Below, piece by piece: positions 6,020 to 7,377 of a stretch of DNA of 7,377 nt. Location: NCBI GenBank assembly GCA_021790695.1, contig JAJYGJ010000227.1:1-7377 (forward strand), given 5' to 3'. A model generated the notes under the pieces. That model saw nothing but the letters and a program-made list of their open reading frames with translations. It was not told where the DNA came from and searched no databases. Positions within the stretch are counted from its first letter, which is position 1; the number at the start of each line of letters is the position of its first letter. Origin of the DNA: Nitrospirota bacterium. GTDB taxonomy: Bacteria; Nitrospirota; Thermodesulfovibrionia; Thermodesulfovibrionales; JdFR-88. Made by a program: the position numbers and the translations under genes.

Positions 6020-6627
6020 TGGCGGTCCGGGCGGAGGCAGGCCAAAAGGCCGTGACAGCCAGATACGGGATGTGGTTTTTCCTTTACACGGAATTTATTT
6101 TGTTCGGCATGTTGTTTCTGCTTTACTCGGTCTTTCGCTACAGGTTCCCGGCCGATTTCCACGCCGGAGCCATGGAGGAAAATATCCTGACCGGCTCCGT
6201 CAACACGGCCGTCCTGCTTACAAGCAGCCTGACCATGGCGCTTGCGATTTCCGCCGTCAAGAAGGGCAATAACCGGCTTTCCGCGGGGCTTCAGCTCCTG
6301 ACAATGGCGCTGGGGATAGGTTTCCTCTGCATAAAAGCCTATGAGTGGTACGTAAAAATAGTGAAGGGGTTATATCCCGGCTCCCCCGTTCTCCTGAAGA
6401 TGCATCCGGGGGAAATCATTTACTTCGGCCTCTATTACACCATGACGGGACTTCACGGGCTTCATCTCTTTGCGGGGGTGGCAGTGACCGCTTACATGTT
6501 TTATTTCACGATCAAGGGGCGTATTAGCGCGGACAATTGCGCAAGGCTGGAAAACACCGGCCTTTACTGGCATTTCGTGGACATGGTATGGATGTTTCTT
6601 TTCCCGCTTTTTTACCTGATAACATAA
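6019..6627 (+). CDS. ctaE: Cytochrome c oxidase subunit III
   Basis: A 202-residue, five-helix subunit III of the oxidase. It packs against subunit I in the membrane and supports stable proton uptake; it binds no metal. Family marks are MWFFLYTEFILFGM at about residues 18-31, NTAVLLTSSLTMALA at about 62-76, a KAYEWY segment, TGLHGLHLFAGV, and the closing YWHFVDMVWMFLFPLFYL. The start chosen at 6019 sits in a TGATG junction, sharing one base with the ctaD stop, with GGAGGAGG at 6007-6014. An earlier in-frame ATG at 5929 would lie deep inside ctaD and add a non-family leader, so it is rejected. The short form matches the caa3-type proteins rather than the seven-helix mitochondrial type. Translation is likely coupled to ctaD. 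Confidence 0.95.
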   Translation: MAVRAEAGQKAVTARYGMWFFLYTEFILFGMLFLLYSVFRYRFPADFHAGAMEENILTGSVNTAVLLTSSLTMALAISAVKKGNNRLSAGLQLLTMALGIGFLCIKAYEWYVKIVKGLYPGSPVLLKMHPGEIIYFGLYYTMTGLHGLHLFAGVAVTAYMFYFTIKGRISADNCARLENTGLYWHFVDMVWMFLFPLFYLIT

Positions 6628-6644
6628 GAACCGCCGGAGGAACG

Positions 6645-6944
6645 ATGTCTGAACGGAAGGAAAACGAAATACCCATAGTAAGCTACAGGACCTTTTTTTA
6701 TATCTGGATCGCTCTCCTTGTCCTGCTTGCGATCACGGTGGCCGTGGCCGTTATGAACGCGGCCCATGCGTTGGGCCTGAACCTCCTGATAGCCTTCCTC
6801 ATGGCCTGGCTCGACCTGTTTTTCTTCATGAACCTGAGGCATGAGCGTCTTTTCCTGAAAATAATAATCCTCCTTCCCATATTCGCATATATTTCAATAA
6901 TAGTGCTCACATACTCCGATGCCTTTTACAGGATGGCGGGATGA
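6645..6944 (+). CDS. ctaF: Cytochrome c oxidase subunit IV (caa3-type small subunit)
   Basis: A 99-residue protein with three hydrophobic helices (about residues 17-37, 43-62 and 69-90) and a short charged N-terminus, MSERKENEIP. The central AFLMAWLDLFFFMNLRHE segment is typical of prokaryotic caa3-type subunit IV (CtaF/CoxD), a small accessory subunit whose exact role is poorly defined. The ATG at 6645 has GGAGG at 6636-6640 and lies 17 bases after the ctaE stop. An in-frame start at 6537 would fall inside ctaE and put non-homologous residues in front, so it was not used. Its stop TGA (6942-6944) overlaps the ATG of the subunit II gene as ATGA. Confidence 0.93.
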   Translation: MSERKENEIPIVSYRTFFYIWIALLVLLAITVAVAVMNAAHALGLNLLIAFLMAWLDLFFFMNLRHERLFLKIIILLPIFAYISIIVLTYSDAFYRMAG

Positions 6945-7377
6945 CGCCCTTTCACTGGGTCTCGAACACGGCCGGATTGATAGGCGGCCCGCTTTTAATC
7001 ATAACGGCGGCCTGCGTCCTTCTTTTCCTGGGGGTCATCGGTGTGATGCTCGGCTTCCTGATAAGATACAACGCGAAGAGGAACCCCACGGCCACGCCCA
7101 CCCGGGAGAACACTGCCCTGGAGATAATCTGGACGGTCATCCCGCTTGCGCTCGTCCTCTGGATGTTTTATGTCGGGTGGATGAATTTCGGCAGGCTTCG
7201 AAATCCCCCCAAGGGCGCGATGGCCGTAAACGTGCTGGGCAGACAGTGGTCCTGGAGTTTCACATACGCCAACGGCAGGCAGAGCGATAAACTGAGGGTG
7301 CCGCTTGGAAAGGCCGTCAAGCTCATAATGACTTCCTCCGACGTCATACACAGCTTCTCTGTCCCGGCCTTCAAGCT
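6941..7377 (+). CDS. ctaC: Cytochrome c oxidase subunit II, N-terminal part (cut by window end)
   Basis: 145 codons of subunit II, which accepts electrons from cytochrome c through its CuA centre outside the membrane. Two helices are visible (about residues 13-42 and 61-82). The second opens with the family segment NTALEIIWTVIPL, whose E61 corresponds to the glutamate at the K-channel entrance. VLGRQWSWSF (98-107) is the aromatic stretch thought to carry electrons from CuA, and H137 in SDVIHSF is the first CuA ligand. The remaining ligands (CxxxC, His, Met) and any fused cytochrome c domain lie beyond the window. The protein begins 12 residues before the first helix, so there is no separate cleavable signal peptide. 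The ATG overlaps the ctaF stop as ATGA, implying translational coupling. Placement last, after IV, is not the usual order. Confidence 0.95.
   Translation, partial: MTPFHWVSNTAGLIGGPLLIITAACVLLFLGVIGVMLGFLIRYNAKRNPTATPTRENTALEIIWTVIPLALVLWMFYVGWMNFGRLRNPPKGAMAVNVLGRQWSWSFTYANGRQSDKLRVPLGKAVKLIMTSSDVIHSFSVPAFK

Noticed and set aside
6537..6644. Earlier in-frame ATG for subunit IV
   Set aside because: It lies inside ctaE. The ATG at 6645 has GGAGG at the right distance and gives a normal-length subunit IV.

Overview
The window is GC-rich and bacterial. Every gene I can support lies on the + strand, in two functional blocks. Isoleucine ATA and arginine AGG codons are frequent despite the high GC. 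Together with the gene types, this loosely suggests Desulfobacterota, Nitrospirota or a similar respiratory lineage; that assignment is inference and weak. No tRNA, rRNA, CRISPR array or insertion sequence was seen.

Block 1 (1-4151). The last codons of an upstream gene end at 56. A 134-residue membrane protein follows at 75-479; it looks like the C-terminal half of a TauE/SafE-type (sulfite exporter family) permease. The spacer 480-661 holds four short direct repeats, a weak candidate promoter and a near-perfect 48-nt GC-rich hairpin. Next comes a three-gene redox module. It has a molybdopterin oxidoreductase of the PhsA/PsrA-like branch without a Tat signal (662-2743), a four-cluster ferredoxin-type partner (2757-3260), and a HoxU/NuoG-N-terminus-like [2Fe-2S]/[4Fe-4S] protein with an extra pair of CxxC motifs (3360-4151). 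No membrane anchor subunit or NuoF-like flavin subunit is present, so the module reads as a soluble cytoplasmic enzyme that passes electrons between an unknown (possibly sulfur-compound) substrate and an unseen partner.

The 218-nt gap 4152-4369 is a regulatory region. It has a candidate promoter with a consensus -10, a perfect 14-bp palindrome over that -10, and then a terminator-like hairpin. The hairpin overlaps two further hairpins that could replace it, an arrangement resembling an attenuator in front of the oxidase genes.

Block 2 (4370-7377) is a tightly packed aerobic cytochrome c oxidase operon in the order subunit I (ctaD), III (ctaE), IV (ctaF), II (ctaC, cut by the window end). The stop/start junctions of I/III and IV/II overlap. 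Subunit I has all six metal-ligand histidines and the YSHPxVY motif of A2-type (caa3-like) oxidases in place of the usual glutamate. Whether the Mo/Fe-S module feeds electrons toward this oxidase cannot be decided from the sequence. The two blocks share strand and respiratory character but are separated by their own promoter and terminator signals.
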